From Flavobacterium inviolabile (GTDB lineage Bacteria; Bacteroidota; Bacteroidia; Flavobacteriales; Flavobacteriaceae): a DNA stretch of 64,000 nt. Under the pieces are notes generated by a model, which saw nothing but the letters and a program-made list of their open reading frames with translations, did not search any database and was not told where the DNA came from. The translations under genes and the position numbers were made by a program. Positions 9,108-18,448 of the stretch are shown piece after piece. Position 1 is the first letter of the stretch. Every line of letters begins with the position of its first letter. The DNA lies in contig NZ_CP058278.1 of NCBI RefSeq assembly GCF_013389455.1, positions 3,782,001 through 3,846,000 of the forward strand, read 5' to 3'.

Positions 9108-10379
9108 TTAGTGTTTATTCCTAAAATAAACACCCAAAACACATAAATAAACAAAATACGTTATCGTATGCCCTATAACCACTCCTTTGATACCAAAAGC
9201 GTTGATACAGTAAATGCTGGCGATATAAAGAATCAGCAGTGAGGTAATCTCGGTAATGATAAAATCCCTGGTGAGCTTTTTTGCAAAAAACTGCATACCC
9301 AGGATAAGCGAAGCACCTTTAAAAAAGTCACCGGCCAATTGCCAGAAAAACAATTCGGAAACCGGTTTAAAATCAGCTGTAAACAGCAGAGTAATCAGAA
9401 AATCCTTTAGCCCGTAAACCAGTAACAGTCCTAAACCAAACAACGGCATAATGGTTTTATAATAGCTCCAAAACACTTTTTTCGTTTCGGTATTATCCTG
9501 TGCTTCGACCAGTTTCGGTAAGAAATACACCGATAATAAAGTCCCGATAAACATTAAATAATAGGACGATATCCGGCTTATCGCTTCCCAATATCCGGCT
9601 TCTTTGATCCCAATCGTTTCAATAACATTATTCCGTATTGCCAGATACACCAAAGGTCCGGCAAAGCCCGAAACCAATGTCATTAAAGTATAAGACGACA
9701 TTAACCGGATAACTCCGGAATCAAATGACCGGTAAGTTATATTTTTCAGAAACGCATATTCTTTATTGATGTAATAAAACGAAACGAAAAACAGTAAAGA
9801 CGGCGTGAGCACAACCGACAATAAAGCCCCGAAAGTCCGGAACTGGCTGATCAGTACTACAGATAACAGCAATCCGATCAGGTTGCCGAATATTGCGATA
9901 TAAATCACCCGTTTAAACTGCCCGAGACCATTAATGATCGAAACCAGCAATACATTTACTATATACCAGGGCAAGGCCAATGCCAGTACCTTAAAAATAG
10001 CTTTATATTGAAAACTGCTTCCAAACAAACGGGTATTCCAGTAATCTGCTCCGAAAAACAGGATTAAACTGATTGCCAATGCGGTAAACACCAAGGTTAT
10101 AAAAACCGTTGAAATGATCTTTTTCAGCGCCTCATTATCCTCTTTATTTTCGGCTACATATTTTACCGTTCCGTTTTGAAATCCAAGGGTAGCAACCGTT
10201 TCTATTGATGACAGGAAGTTCCGGAGATTCCCCACGAGCGCCATGCCGTTCGGCCCTACGAAAACAGCAATAATTTTTGAAGTAATCAGTCCTATGCCTA
10301 TTTTCAATAATACGCTGATACTGTTTAAAGAGGTTACTTTAAACAAGGTGGACTTCAATATTTCTTTGTTATACCGCAA
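9108..10379 (-). CDS. wzx: O-antigen/polysaccharide flippase (Wzx, MOP superfamily)
   Basis: 423 residues with about twelve hydrophobic segments and short polar loops, the layout of MOP-superfamily flippases. The N-terminus contains KIIAVFVGPNGMALVGNLRNF, typical of the WzxE/O-antigen translocase subgroup that moves undecaprenyl-diphosphate-linked repeat units across the inner membrane. It is 1 nt from the DegT-type aminotransferase gene, which itself overlaps the FemAB-like gene by 4 nt, so all three are one operon. The order acyltransferase, aminotransferase, flippase resembles the wecD-wecE-wzxE block of enterobacterial common antigen. A Wzy polymerase or chain-length gene is not visible in the window. 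Confidence 0.85.
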   Translation of the reverse strand: MRYNKEILKSTLFKVTSLNSISVLLKIGIGLITSKIIAVFVGPNGMALVGNLRNFLSSIETVATLGFQNGTVKYVAENKEDNEALKKIISTVFITLVFTALAISLILFFGADYWNTRLFGSSFQYKAIFKVLALALPWYIVNVLLVSIINGLGQFKRVIYIAIFGNLIGLLLSVVLISQFRTFGALLSVVLTPSLLFFVSFYYINKEYAFLKNITYRSFDSGVIRLMSSYTLMTLVSGFAGPLVYLAIRNNVIETIGIKEAGYWEAISRISSYYLMFIGTLLSVYFLPKLVEAQDNTETKKVFWSYYKTIMPLFGLGLLLVYGLKDFLITLLFTADFKPVSELFFWQLAGDFFKGASLILGMQFFAKKLTRDFIITEITSLLILYIASIYCINAFGIKGVVIGHTITYFVYLCVLGVYFRNKH

Positions 10380-10380
10380 A

Positions 10381-11478
10381 CTAATACTGGTTTAACATCT
10401 GAATAATATGTGTAATCTCCGTATCGGTCAAAGCCGAATGGAGCGGGATACTCAAAACTTCCCGGTGTATTTTTTCGGTGATCGGGAAAGACAAACCATG
10501 AAACTGCGGCAATGCTTTTTGCTGATGCGGCGGAACCGGATAGTGTATCAGCGTACCGATACCGTTTTCCTTTAAATATGCTGCCAACATATCCCGGTTT
10601 GCTGTTTGCACAACAAACAGATGAAAGGCATGATTTTCAGAACCGTCATAATAAGGCAATGCAATTTTCGGGTTGTTAATCTCCGCCAGATAGCGCTTTA
10701 CGATTTTTCTTCGTTGCTGATTTTCGGCATCAACAGCTGGTAATTTTATATTTAAAACGCCGGCCTGCAATTCATCCAAACGGCTGTTAACGCCTATAAA
10801 GTCGTTGATATATTTCACTTCCGAGCCGTAATTCCGTAAAGCGGAAATCATTTTAGCCAGGGCTTCATCATTTGTAGTAACCGCACCGGCATCGCCCAAA
10901 GCGCCCAGATTTTTCCCGGGATAAAAACTAAATCCGGCAGCATGACCGATATTACCCGCTTTTTTCCCGTTTAAAACGGCACCATGTGCCTGGGCTGCAT
11001 CTTCAATGACCAATAAGTCATGCTTTTCCGCAAGTTCCATAATCCGGTTCATATCCGCCAATTGCCCGTACAGGTGAACCGGTAAAACGGCTTTCGTTTT
11101 CGAGCTGACCGCTTTTTCCATCGCTATCGGGCTAATGTTGTATGTATCCGGATCGGGTTCTGCCAATACCGGAACCAGATCCGCCTGCAAAACAGCTAAA
11201 ATACTGGCGATATATGTATTCGCCGGTACGATAACCTCATCCCCTTTCCGGAGTTTTCCCAATTCGATATACGCTTTTAAAATAAGCGTTAAAGCATCCA
11301 GTCCGTTTCCAACGCCTATGCAGTATTTCACACCGCAGTAGGCTGCAAAACCGGTTTCAAATGTTTTCACTTCATTTCCTAAAATATACCATCCGCCTGC
11401 TAAAAAAGATTCGAATTTCTCTTTCAGAAGCGGTTCATAAGGCTGGTTTATTTTTTTGAGATCTAAAAACGGTATCAT
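10381..11478 (-). CDS. fdtB: DegT/DnrJ/EryC1 sugar aminotransferase (FdtB-like)
   Basis: 365 residues. [44 protein letters not shown] and [10 protein letters not shown] are hallmarks of the PLP-dependent sugar aminotransferases. The Schiff-base lysine is in [17 protein letters not shown] (about residue 187). With the FdtA-like ketoisomerase at 3813 this would convert dTDP-3-keto-6-deoxyhexose to dTDP-3-amino-3,6-dideoxyhexose. It overlaps the upstream FemAB-like gene by 4 nt (ATGA) and is 1 nt from the flippase gene. No RmlA or RmlB is encoded in the window, so the dTDP-4-keto precursor must come from elsewhere in the genome. The FdtB name rests on family motifs plus context. Confidence 0.82.
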   Translation of the reverse strand: MIPFLDLKKINQPYEPLLKEKFESFLAGGWYILGNEVKTFETGFAAYCGVKYCIGVGNGLDALTLILKAYIELGKLRKGDEVIVPANTYIASILAVLQADLVPVLAEPDPDTYNISPIAMEKAVSSKTKAVLPVHLYGQLADMNRIMELAEKHDLLVIEDAAQAHGAVLNGKKAGNIGHAAGFSFYPGKNLGALGDAGAVTTNDEALAKMISALRNYGSEVKYINDFIGVNSRLDELQAGVLNIKLPAVDAENQQRRKIVKRYLAEINNPKIALPYYDGSENHAFHLFVVQTANRDMLAAYLKENGIGTLIHYPVPPHQQKALPQFHGLSFPITEKIHREVLSIPLHSALTDTEITHIIQMLNQY

Positions 11479-12452
11479 ATTAGTACGTTGTCAAGATTAG
11501 AGAAATTGGCGGTATTCACTTTATAGAAATTCTGAACAATCGTTCTGGCTCCAAAACTTTCTTTCCAGAAGGATAAGCCCTGATTGATGTTTTTCCCCTG
11601 GTTTTCGTTGGAAATACCAAAATCAAAATAGTTTTTATTACGGAACACGCTTGTCAGCAAATAGTGGTGCAGGAAATCCAGGCTACCCGACTCATTTTTA
11701 GTTTCATTCCCCGATATATATTGCAGATGCGCAACTTCCGGTGTTTCAAATACGGTAGTTCCGGCTACAAGCTGCTCTCCGGAATACACATTAAACTGCC
11801 GGATATTCTGAGGGAATTTCGCCTGTAAACCGGTTATTTCTTCCAAAGAATGCACGGGTTTTGCGCCGTGTTTTTTTTGCAGGTTGGGTACCAGTATTTC
11901 GTTCCAGAACGATTCAAAACCGGTTGTTTCTTTTACGATCAATTGATTTTTCACCCCTTTTGCCACCCCTTCTTTCCTCCCTTTATCCAATCTGACCGGG
12001 TTGTTCATCTGTATTACCGCCATACTGTCTCTCCGAATCAGTTCGGCTTCAGTCAGAAACAATATGTATTCCAGCTCTTCCGAAGGATATGCCGTATAAA
12101 TGTGGGGCAGTATTTTTAAATAAAGCGTGGCAATCCCGTTTTCATGCAGGAATTGTAAAACCGCTTTAAAAATTTTCAGGATTTTTTCCAGTTTCAGTTT
12201 ATCGGAATAAACCAGTCCGCCATAGGTTAACCCCTGATGGGAATGCAGTACATTACCAGCAATATTAGCCGGCAAAACGGCCACAAGTTTTTCTTTTTCG
12301 AAAACCAATAAGGAATGGTCTTCAAACCGGTCCTGATGGTATTCCATAAAATCACGGTGAAAAAGAAATGTGGCATTCTTGGCCTGATTTATAAAATCAT
12401 TCCATGCAATAAAATCTTTTTTACTGTATTTTCTTATAATGTAATTTTCCAC
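11475..12452 (-). CDS. FemAB/GNAT-type acyltransferase of the amino-sugar operon
   Basis: 325 residues beginning [27 protein letters not shown]. The central region (residues about 180-310, with [35 protein letters not shown] and [12 protein letters not shown]) matches the BioF2-like acetyltransferase half of FemAB-type proteins. It is translationally coupled (4-nt overlap) to the sugar aminotransferase gene, so the best guess is N-acylation of the newly made 3-amino sugar, the step done by a left-handed beta-helix acetyltransferase (FdtC) or a GNAT (WecD) in other pathways. The acyl donor could be acetyl-CoA or an aminoacyl donor; the sequence alone does not say. Confidence 0.65.
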   Translation of the reverse strand: MENYIIRKYSKKDFIAWNDFINQAKNATFLFHRDFMEYHQDRFEDHSLLVFEKEKLVAVLPANIAGNVLHSHQGLTYGGLVYSDKLKLEKILKIFKAVLQFLHENGIATLYLKILPHIYTAYPSEELEYILFLTEAELIRRDSMAVIQMNNPVRLDKGRKEGVAKGVKNQLIVKETTGFESFWNEILVPNLQKKHGAKPVHSLEEITGLQAKFPQNIRQFNVYSGEQLVAGTTVFETPEVAHLQYISGNETKNESGSLDFLHHYLLTSVFRNKNYFDFGISNENQGKNINQGLSFWKESFGARTIVQNFYKVNTANFSNLDNVLI

Positions 12453-12587
12453 GCAAGTCCTATAAACTTTGGAAATGTACTACTTTTTTATGAATTTTTT
12501 GTTTTAGAATTCATCCATTTTACAACATATTAGTATTTTGGTATTCAAATAATTAGTATTTTTAGAACCATTTAATTGCTAATTAAA

Positions 12588-14378
12588 ATGCCGGTGATAA
12601 GACAATTACACCTTATTATCTTATTTCTTTCCTTGTTTTTACCTGATTCCGCAAAGAGTCAGGACATCAGTCTGTACCATCAATTCAACGGACGTTATGA
12701 CTTTACATTTATAGGCAATACCCTGAATCCGCAGGAGAATTCTTTTCAGACTGTTCCGGCGGTTTACACTACCTCATCGGCCAGTTTAAATTTAGCACCC
12801 GGAAATAGTATTAAAAAGGCGTATCTGTATTGGGCAGGCTGCGGTCCGGGAGATTTCAACATCAAATTAAACAATCAGCCCATCACTGCCGACCGGACAT
12901 TCAGCCATGAAAGAACCACATCGGGGATTACATTGGGCTATTTCAGTGCTTTTAAAGATGTGACCACATTGGTACAGCAGTCCGGAAACGGCGAATATAC
13001 CGTGTCCGACCTGGATGTATCGGACTATATCGCTGCCCATTTTCAGCGAAAAACAAACTTTGCCGGCTGGGCCATCATCATTGTTTATGAAAACAGCAGT
13101 CTCCCGTTAAACCAGTTAAATATTTATGACGGTATGCAGGCTGTTCCGGACATCATTAACATTACCCTTTCCAGCCTGAATGTAATTGACAATCAAAATG
13201 CCCGGATCGGGTTTTTAGCCTGGGAAGGCGATAGGGATATTGCTGTGAACGAAACCCTGCGCATTAATGGTAATGTACTGAGCAATCCGCCTTTAAATCC
13301 GGCAAACAATGCTTTTAACGGCACAAACAGTATCACCGGCAGTTCTGTGCTTTACAATATGGATCTGGACATTTATGATATTCAGGACAATATTCATGTG
13401 GGCGATACCACAGCAGCTATAGAGCTTACTTCCGGCCAGGATTTTGTAATGGTCAATGCCATCGTTACCAAATTAAACAGCCAGCTTCCCGACGCTACGG
13501 TAAGCATTGACGATATTGGCCTGACCTGTAATTCCAGAGCGGTAACCATAGATTTTACCGTTTACAACCTGGAAAGCACCAATGCGCTGCCGCAGGGAAC
13601 CAAAGTTAAGATCTATGCCAATGACAATCTGGTTGGTACTTTTGCCACCCTGCACGCTATCCCGGTAGACGGACAGGAAAGCCAGTTGGTAACCGTTCAG
13701 ATTCCCGAAACCGTTTTTTCGCCTTTCGATTTGAAAATCGTGGTAGATCCGGATGAACAGGTTATAGAAATTAACGAAGACAACAATACTTTCCACACCA
13801 GCATTACGACGATTATATCACCAAAAATCAATACTCCGGAACCTTTAAAAGTCTGCAATAAAGGTCTGGGTTCCGGTTATTTTGATTTTTCAGATTATGA
13901 AAACTTCGTCAAGACCAACCCCAATCAGACTGTCAGCTTTTATGAGAGCAGTGCCGATGCGGAGAATATCATCAATCCGATAACAAATACGTTTCATTAT
14001 TTTGTAGCCCATGCCCCTAAAGAAATCTTTGTGCGCGTTACAGATGAAAACTGCCACACCATTACTTCTTTCACGCTAAACACCTATAACTGTCCTCCTA
14101 ACGTCTATAATGCCGTATCGCCAAACGGAGACAATCTTAACGACACCTTTTTTATTGACGGGCTGCGTAATATCTTTTTGAATTTTGAGCTTTTTATCTA
14201 CAACCGATGGGGTAAATTAGTCTGGAGCGGCAATCATGCTTCCGATGACTGGAGCGGTTTTATTAAAGACGGCGTAGGACATCAACTGGCTCCGGAAGGG
14301 ACCTATTTTTATATCTTAAAACTAAACGACCCGGATTATCCCGATGCGTTAACGGGGTATTTATACCTTACGCGTTAG
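12588..14378 (+). CDS. T9SS type B secreted protein with CARDB-like domain
   Basis: 596 residues from the ATG at 12588; an in-frame TTG at 12576 is less likely. Signal peptide MPVIRQLHLIILFLSLFLPD followed by SAKSQ. Residues about 30-290 form a beta-rich domain with LYWAGCGPGDF and GWAIIIVYEN, common to large secreted Bacteroidetes and actinobacterial surface proteins. Residues about 300-415 look like a CARDB adhesion fold (KIVVDPDEQVIEINEDNN). The last 95 residues (NAVSPNGDNLNDTFFIDGL, FIYNRWGKLVW, APEGTYFYILKL) are the gliding-motility-associated type B sorting domain, so the protein is exported by T9SS. Its stop overlaps the convergent gene at 14375 by 4 nt. Ligand unknown. Confidence 0.82.
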   Translation: MPVIRQLHLIILFLSLFLPDSAKSQDISLYHQFNGRYDFTFIGNTLNPQENSFQTVPAVYTTSSASLNLAPGNSIKKAYLYWAGCGPGDFNIKLNNQPITADRTFSHERTTSGITLGYFSAFKDVTTLVQQSGNGEYTVSDLDVSDYIAAHFQRKTNFAGWAIIIVYENSSLPLNQLNIYDGMQAVPDIINITLSSLNVIDNQNARIGFLAWEGDRDIAVNETLRINGNVLSNPPLNPANNAFNGTNSITGSSVLYNMDLDIYDIQDNIHVGDTTAAIELTSGQDFVMVNAIVTKLNSQLPDATVSIDDIGLTCNSRAVTIDFTVYNLESTNALPQGTKVKIYANDNLVGTFATLHAIPVDGQESQLVTVQIPETVFSPFDLKIVVDPDEQVIEINEDNNTFHTSITTIISPKINTPEPLKVCNKGLGSGYFDFSDYENFVKTNPNQTVSFYESSADAENIINPITNTFHYFVAHAPKEIFVRVTDENCHTITSFTLNTYNCPPNVYNAVSPNGDNLNDTFFIDGLRNIFLNFELFIYNRWGKLVWSGNHASDDWSGFIKDGVGHQLAPEGTYFYILKLNDPDYPDALTGYLYLTR

Positions 14379-14986
14379 CGGTTTTCCTTGTGCTCCAGAG
14401 TGGGCAGCGACCATTGGAATTTTACAGCCATTAACCGGATAACGATAATCACAACGGAAGTGGTCAGATACAACACATCCTCTGCTACATTCCATTTTTT
14501 TAAAAGAAAGAAAACAACACCGCCAATAATACAAATGGTAGCATAAATCTCTTTTCTGAAAATTACCGGAATGTCATTGCACAGAATATCCCGGATAACA
14601 CCGCCGAAACAAGCTGTCATCGTACCCAAAGCGATACAAATAATGGGGTGAAGATGGATCGCAATCCCTTTTTCGAGTCCGATTAACGTGAAAACACCCA
14701 AACCGACCGTATCAAACAGGAATAAAGAAGTTCTTAATTTGTCCAGACTTTTCCGGAACACTAAGGCTAAAAAATACCCTAAGGTAATCATGTAAACATA
14801 GTCCAGATTTTGCATCCACCCTACAGGCGTGCGTCCAATGAGGACATCCCGCAGCGTACCGCCGCCAACAGCGGTAACAAACGCTATTATAAAAACACCA
14901 AACGGGTCCATTTTTTTATTCATTGCCGTTAAGGCTCCGGATAAAGCAAAAGCCATAGTCCCTAAAATATCAAGTAGCTGAAACAT
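14375..14986 (-). CDS. TRIC/UPF0126 family membrane protein (YicG/YadS-like)
   Basis: 203 residues with about seven hydrophobic helices in two repeats of three. GTMAFALSGALTAMNKKMDPFGV, AVGGGTLRDVLIGRTPVGW and the second-repeat GVIRDILCNDIPVIFRKEIYA are the conserved GGGxxRD and GGxxRD signatures of this family. Relatives are described as trimeric intracellular cation channels in prokaryotes or as glycine transporters (YicG). Both are integral inner-membrane roles; which applies here is not decidable by sequence. It ends 4 nt inside the convergent T9SS gene. Confidence 0.85.
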   Translation of the reverse strand: MFQLLDILGTMAFALSGALTAMNKKMDPFGVFIIAFVTAVGGGTLRDVLIGRTPVGWMQNLDYVYMITLGYFLALVFRKSLDKLRTSLFLFDTVGLGVFTLIGLEKGIAIHLHPIICIALGTMTACFGGVIRDILCNDIPVIFRKEIYATICIIGGVVFFLLKKWNVAEDVLYLTTSVVIIVIRLMAVKFQWSLPTLEHKENR

Positions 14987-15026
14987 TCTTTTCTTTTTAT
15001 TATTCTTTGATAAACACCAATACTGC

Positions 15027-15770
15027 CTACATATTGCGGGTGTAGTAGTTGTAGTCTTTTAAAATTGTCCGTATAAAATCACTGTCGTTCCCGGACTGGC
15101 TTTTTATTCCGGCAACCGATTCCACTTTTTCCCTTAATTTGTATATAATATTAAAGTCTTGCCCGCGTAAAGCCGCTTCAAAGGTTTCTTTAATAATCCG
15201 GACATCATTATCCGAAAGTTTGATTACCAACGGATATGTCGGCACATAATCGTTATCGATTTCCTGCAGGATCGTATGATTGATATTGACATTTTGCTTT
15301 AAGCTGATCACCGCTGTTCCGGCGGCCATATCGCCCAACCGCTGGTTCTTTTTAGTGGCTACAATTGCAATCAGCCCGATAAGGCCGTATCCGATACTGA
15401 ATTCTACAATACGAAAAAGCCAGCGCATTAAGTAATCGCCAAAACCAGCCTGATAGCCGTCAATCTTAATGACTTTAATTTTCAGGATCTTTTTACCGAA
15501 CGTCTGCCCTTCCATCAGGCTTTCCTGAAGTAGGGAATACAGCATTACCGGCAGTGCAAAAAGCATGATCACAGCTCCTTTCGTCCACATATCCGCATTT
15601 CTCAGAAATTCACTAATGCCCAGCCAGTAAAAAAAGATATAAAAAACGGCAATACCATACGCTATTTTAATAACCGTATCCAGAATTTGCGCAACAATCC
15701 GGTCACCCACGGAAGCAGTCCTGAAACTTATATTAACATTTTGCGTAGTAACTATTGATAATTCTGACAT
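15027..15770 (-). CDS. RDD family membrane protein
   Basis: 247 residues. The first helix carries the conserved Arg and Asp (VGDRIVAQILD, R24 and D31), followed by three more membrane helices, with FGKKILKIKVI and GDYLMRWLFR between them; QRLGDMAAGT near residue 155 closes the domain. The C-terminal 90 residues are soluble and unrecognised. RDD proteins are often found with SpoIIM, DUF4129 and MoxR genes in Bacteroidetes, exactly as here. The start codon is 27 nt from the divergent SpoIIM-like start, so the two promoters must overlap. Molecular role unknown; transport across the inner membrane has been suggested for some RDD proteins. Confidence 0.83.
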   Translation of the reverse strand: MSELSIVTTQNVNISFRTASVGDRIVAQILDTVIKIAYGIAVFYIFFYWLGISEFLRNADMWTKGAVIMLFALPVMLYSLLQESLMEGQTFGKKILKIKVIKIDGYQAGFGDYLMRWLFRIVEFSIGYGLIGLIAIVATKKNQRLGDMAAGTAVISLKQNVNINHTILQEIDNDYVPTYPLVIKLSDNDVRIIKETFEAALRGQDFNIIYKLREKVESVAGIKSQSGNDSDFIRTILKDYNYYTRNM

Positions 15771-15797
15771 ATTTTATATTTTAGCTGTTTGTGAATT

Positions 15798-16778
15798 ATG
15801 AGAGAAGTTGCGTTTATAAAACAAAATAAAGAAAAATGGCTTGAATTTGAGCAAGCAATCTTCGGTAAATCTAAAAAAAATCCGGATGAGCTGGCCAGTT
15901 TGTATATTCATTTAATGAATGACCTCTCCTATGCACAAACGTACTATCCTAAAAGCAAGACCGTTGTTTACCTGAATTACCTGGCTTCTCAGATATACCA
16001 GAAAATTTACAAGAACAAAAGAGAAGAAACGAACCGGCTGGTTTATTTCTTTAAAACCGAAGTTCCGTTACTCGTTTACGAATACCGCCGTTACCTGCTT
16101 TATGCCTTTATCCTGTTCTTTATGAGTGTGGGTATCGGAGTGCTTTCGGCTCAAAATGACGCTACTTTTGTACGACTGATACTGAGTGATGGCTATGTCA
16201 ATCAGACCCTTGAAAACATAAAAGACGGAAATCCCGTTGCGATATACAAAAGCGGCAGCAACTGGTCGACCTTTATCGGGATCACCATAAACAACCTGAT
16301 GGTGGGCATGCGCTGCTATATTTACGGGATCTTTGCCGGTATCGGTACCTTTTTTGTGCTGATCCAAAACGCCATTATGCTGGGTTCTTTCCAATACTTT
16401 TTTTATCAGGAAAAAGTATTTTGGGAAAGTGTACGCGGTATCTGGATTCACGGCGCAATGGAAATTTTTGGTATCGTGATCGAATCGGCCGCCGGTTTTA
16501 TTTTGGGTGCCAGTATTTTATTCCCGAAAACATTCTCCCGACTGAATTCTTTTAAAACCGGTTTTAAAAACAGTCTGAAAATATTCCTGAGTACGATTCC
16601 TTTTACCATCGCAGCAGGATTTCTGGAAGGTTTTATTACCCGTTATTCCATTGATATGCCCAGAGCATTGAATGTTCTGATCATTGTAGGCACGCTGGCA
16701 CTTATTTCATATTATTACCTGATCTATCCTTTTATTCTCCATAAAAAACACCATAGAAAACATGTTCCAACTTTTTAA
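15798..16778 (+). CDS. Stage II sporulation protein M (SpoIIM/DUF95) family membrane protein
   Basis: 326 residues. A soluble N-terminus (MREVAFIKQNKEKWLEFEQAI) is followed by about six membrane helices; GMRCYIYGIFAGIGTFFVLIQNAIMLGSF and IHGAMEIFGIVIESAAGFILG are the conserved DUF95 segments with the glycine and glutamate pattern of SpoIIM. In this non-sporulating group the protein is a regular member of the RDD-MoxR-DUF58 cluster, not a sporulation gene. It overlaps the next gene by 17 nt and starts the seven-gene run 15798-23274. Function within the cluster is unknown. Confidence 0.82.
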   Translation: MREVAFIKQNKEKWLEFEQAIFGKSKKNPDELASLYIHLMNDLSYAQTYYPKSKTVVYLNYLASQIYQKIYKNKREETNRLVYFFKTEVPLLVYEYRRYLLYAFILFFMSVGIGVLSAQNDATFVRLILSDGYVNQTLENIKDGNPVAIYKSGSNWSTFIGITINNLMVGMRCYIYGIFAGIGTFFVLIQNAIMLGSFQYFFYQEKVFWESVRGIWIHGAMEIFGIVIESAAGFILGASILFPKTFSRLNSFKTGFKNSLKIFLSTIPFTIAAGFLEGFITRYSIDMPRALNVLIIVGTLALISYYYLIYPFILHKKHHRKHVPTF

Positions 16779-17706
16779 ACGAAGAAATTTCAGTGAATTT
16801 GTAGGTGACACGTTTACCTTTTTTAATCTTTACGGGAAACATTATTTCAAAAACTACCTTATCATAAACGGCGGCTTACTGCTCATTTTATTAGTATTGG
16901 TTTATTTTGTGTCGCAAATTTTCTTTGAAGGATTTTTTTCCAATATAAGCACCGGATTTTCAGACAACCAGCTGGATGCCATTATCAATAACAATATCGG
17001 ATTGTTTATCGGCTCCGGAGCCTTCGCAATGATACTGATCCTGCTCATCAGCTTACTGAGCTATACTTATCCTGTAGTCTATTTAAACCTGTCTGAGAAA
17101 AACACTGCTTTTTCAACAGGGGATATTGTTAATGCCATTAAAGCCAAAACCGGTAAGGTAATAACCTTTTTCCTGGCCTCACTGGTCATCGTCTTCCCGC
17201 TTCTGGCAGTCGGGCTTGCCCTGTGTTTCGCCCTGATCTTCATTATCATCGGGGTACCGATAATCATGATTTTTATCCCGGCTTTTATCAGTTGGTATTC
17301 GTTAAGTTTTTATGATTACCTTTCAACAGACAACGGTTATTTTGAATCCCTGGGAAGAGGATGGAAAATGATGCAGCCGAAAATATGGCATGTGGTTGGC
17401 TCCACCATCATCATGTATATCATTATACAGGTCGCTATGGGAATTATCACCATGATTCCTTATGTTATGGGTGTTGCCTCGATATTTACAGATCTGGATA
17501 ATCCCAATGCCGTACCGAATCCCGAAAAATTTTCCTTTTTTATGATGATGATGGTTCTGGTAATGGTACTTTCCATTTTACTGAACTTTATTTTTCAGAA
17601 TCTGCTTCTCGTTAATCATGGCATCGTTTATTATAGCCTCCGGGAAGAATCGGAAAACAATACCCCAAAAAGTGAAATTGATTTGATTGGAACAGACCGT
17701 GAATAA
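16762..17706 (+). CDS. Polytopic membrane protein of the MoxR cluster
   Basis: 314 residues with about six long hydrophobic helices: around residues 30-52, 75-97, 128-170, 209-232 and 250-280. No catalytic motif is recognisable; the pattern resembles the membrane domain of glycerophosphodiester-phosphodiesterase-like or DUF4013-like proteins, which commonly sit beside SpoIIM homologues. The start overlaps the SpoIIM gene by 17 nt and its end overlaps the next gene by 8 nt, so it is made from the same mRNA. Its likely job is as a membrane partner of the cluster; no substrate can be proposed. Confidence 0.7.
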   Translation: MFQLFKRRNFSEFVGDTFTFFNLYGKHYFKNYLIINGGLLLILLVLVYFVSQIFFEGFFSNISTGFSDNQLDAIINNNIGLFIGSGAFAMILILLISLLSYTYPVVYLNLSEKNTAFSTGDIVNAIKAKTGKVITFFLASLVIVFPLLAVGLALCFALIFIIIGVPIIMIFIPAFISWYSLSFYDYLSTDNGYFESLGRGWKMMQPKIWHVVGSTIIMYIIIQVAMGIITMIPYVMGVASIFTDLDNPNAVPNPEKFSFFMMMMVLVMVLSILLNFIFQNLLLVNHGIVYYSLREESENNTPKSEIDLIGTDRE

Positions 17707-18448
17707 ATTCATCGCATACATATTACTTTTCTTTCTTTGCTTACCGCTTTCGGCACAACCGAAAACCGGAACGAATGCTGCTGTGGTAAAAGAAACAGCT
17801 CCGGTTCGGATCGATTCTTCGGTGACCACAATAATACCGTTTAAAAAAGATTTTAAAGAACATTACCAGGGCGACGATTTTCAGTATGAAACAATTGTAA
17901 AAGAGCCTACCGTTTGGGATAATTTTAAAGCCTGGCTGCTGCATTGGCTTGAACGCATCTTCTCCTCAGGCATAAATGGCAGAAACTTAACGGCTTTTGA
18001 GATCATTGTTAAAATCCTGGTTTTTGCAATCATTATTTTTATCGTTTACCTGATCGTTAAAACAATCCTTAACAAAGAAGGGAAATGGATTTTTGGAAAA
18101 TCATCCAAAAAGAAAATTACCACGGCCAATATCACGGAAGAAGACATTCACAATATCGATTTTCAAAAAATGATCCGCGATTCCAAGAACAAACAGGATT
18201 ATCGTCTCAGCATCCGGTACTATTACCTGTGGCTGCTAAAACGACTATCTGACAGAACGCTGATAGAATGGGACATCGAAAAAACCAATTCCGACTACCT
18301 GTATGAACTTAAAGACGAAAAGCTCCGCCAGGATTTCAAATACCTGTCGTATATCTATGACTACAGCTGGTATGGGGAATTCGAATTGAATGAAGCGGTA
18401 TTTGAAAAATCGGAAAAAGCATTCGTAAACACAATAAACTCCATCTGA
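17699..18448 (+). CDS. DUF4129 domain protein
   Basis: 249 residues from the GTG at 17699 (MNKFIAYILLFFLCLPLSAQ, a good signal peptide); a TTG at 17687 would add four residues. A periplasmic stretch is followed by one membrane helix (about residues 98-122) and a cytoplasmic DUF4129 C-terminus: DYRLSIRYYYLWLLKRLSDR, IEWDIEKTNSDYLYEL and YDYSWYGEFE. This domain is part of bacterial transglutaminase/DUF58/MoxR clusters. Start overlaps the upstream gene by 8 nt and the stop overlaps the next ATG by 1 nt. The cytoplasmic domain may contact the MoxR ATPase; that is inference. Confidence 0.78.
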   Translation: MNKFIAYILLFFLCLPLSAQPKTGTNAAVVKETAPVRIDSSVTTIIPFKKDFKEHYQGDDFQYETIVKEPTVWDNFKAWLLHWLERIFSSGINGRNLTAFEIIVKILVFAIIIFIVYLIVKTILNKEGKWIFGKSSKKKITTANITEEDIHNIDFQKMIRDSKNKQDYRLSIRYYYLWLLKRLSDRTLIEWDIEKTNSDYLYELKDEKLRQDFKYLSYIYDYSWYGEFELNEAVFEKSEKAFVNTINSI

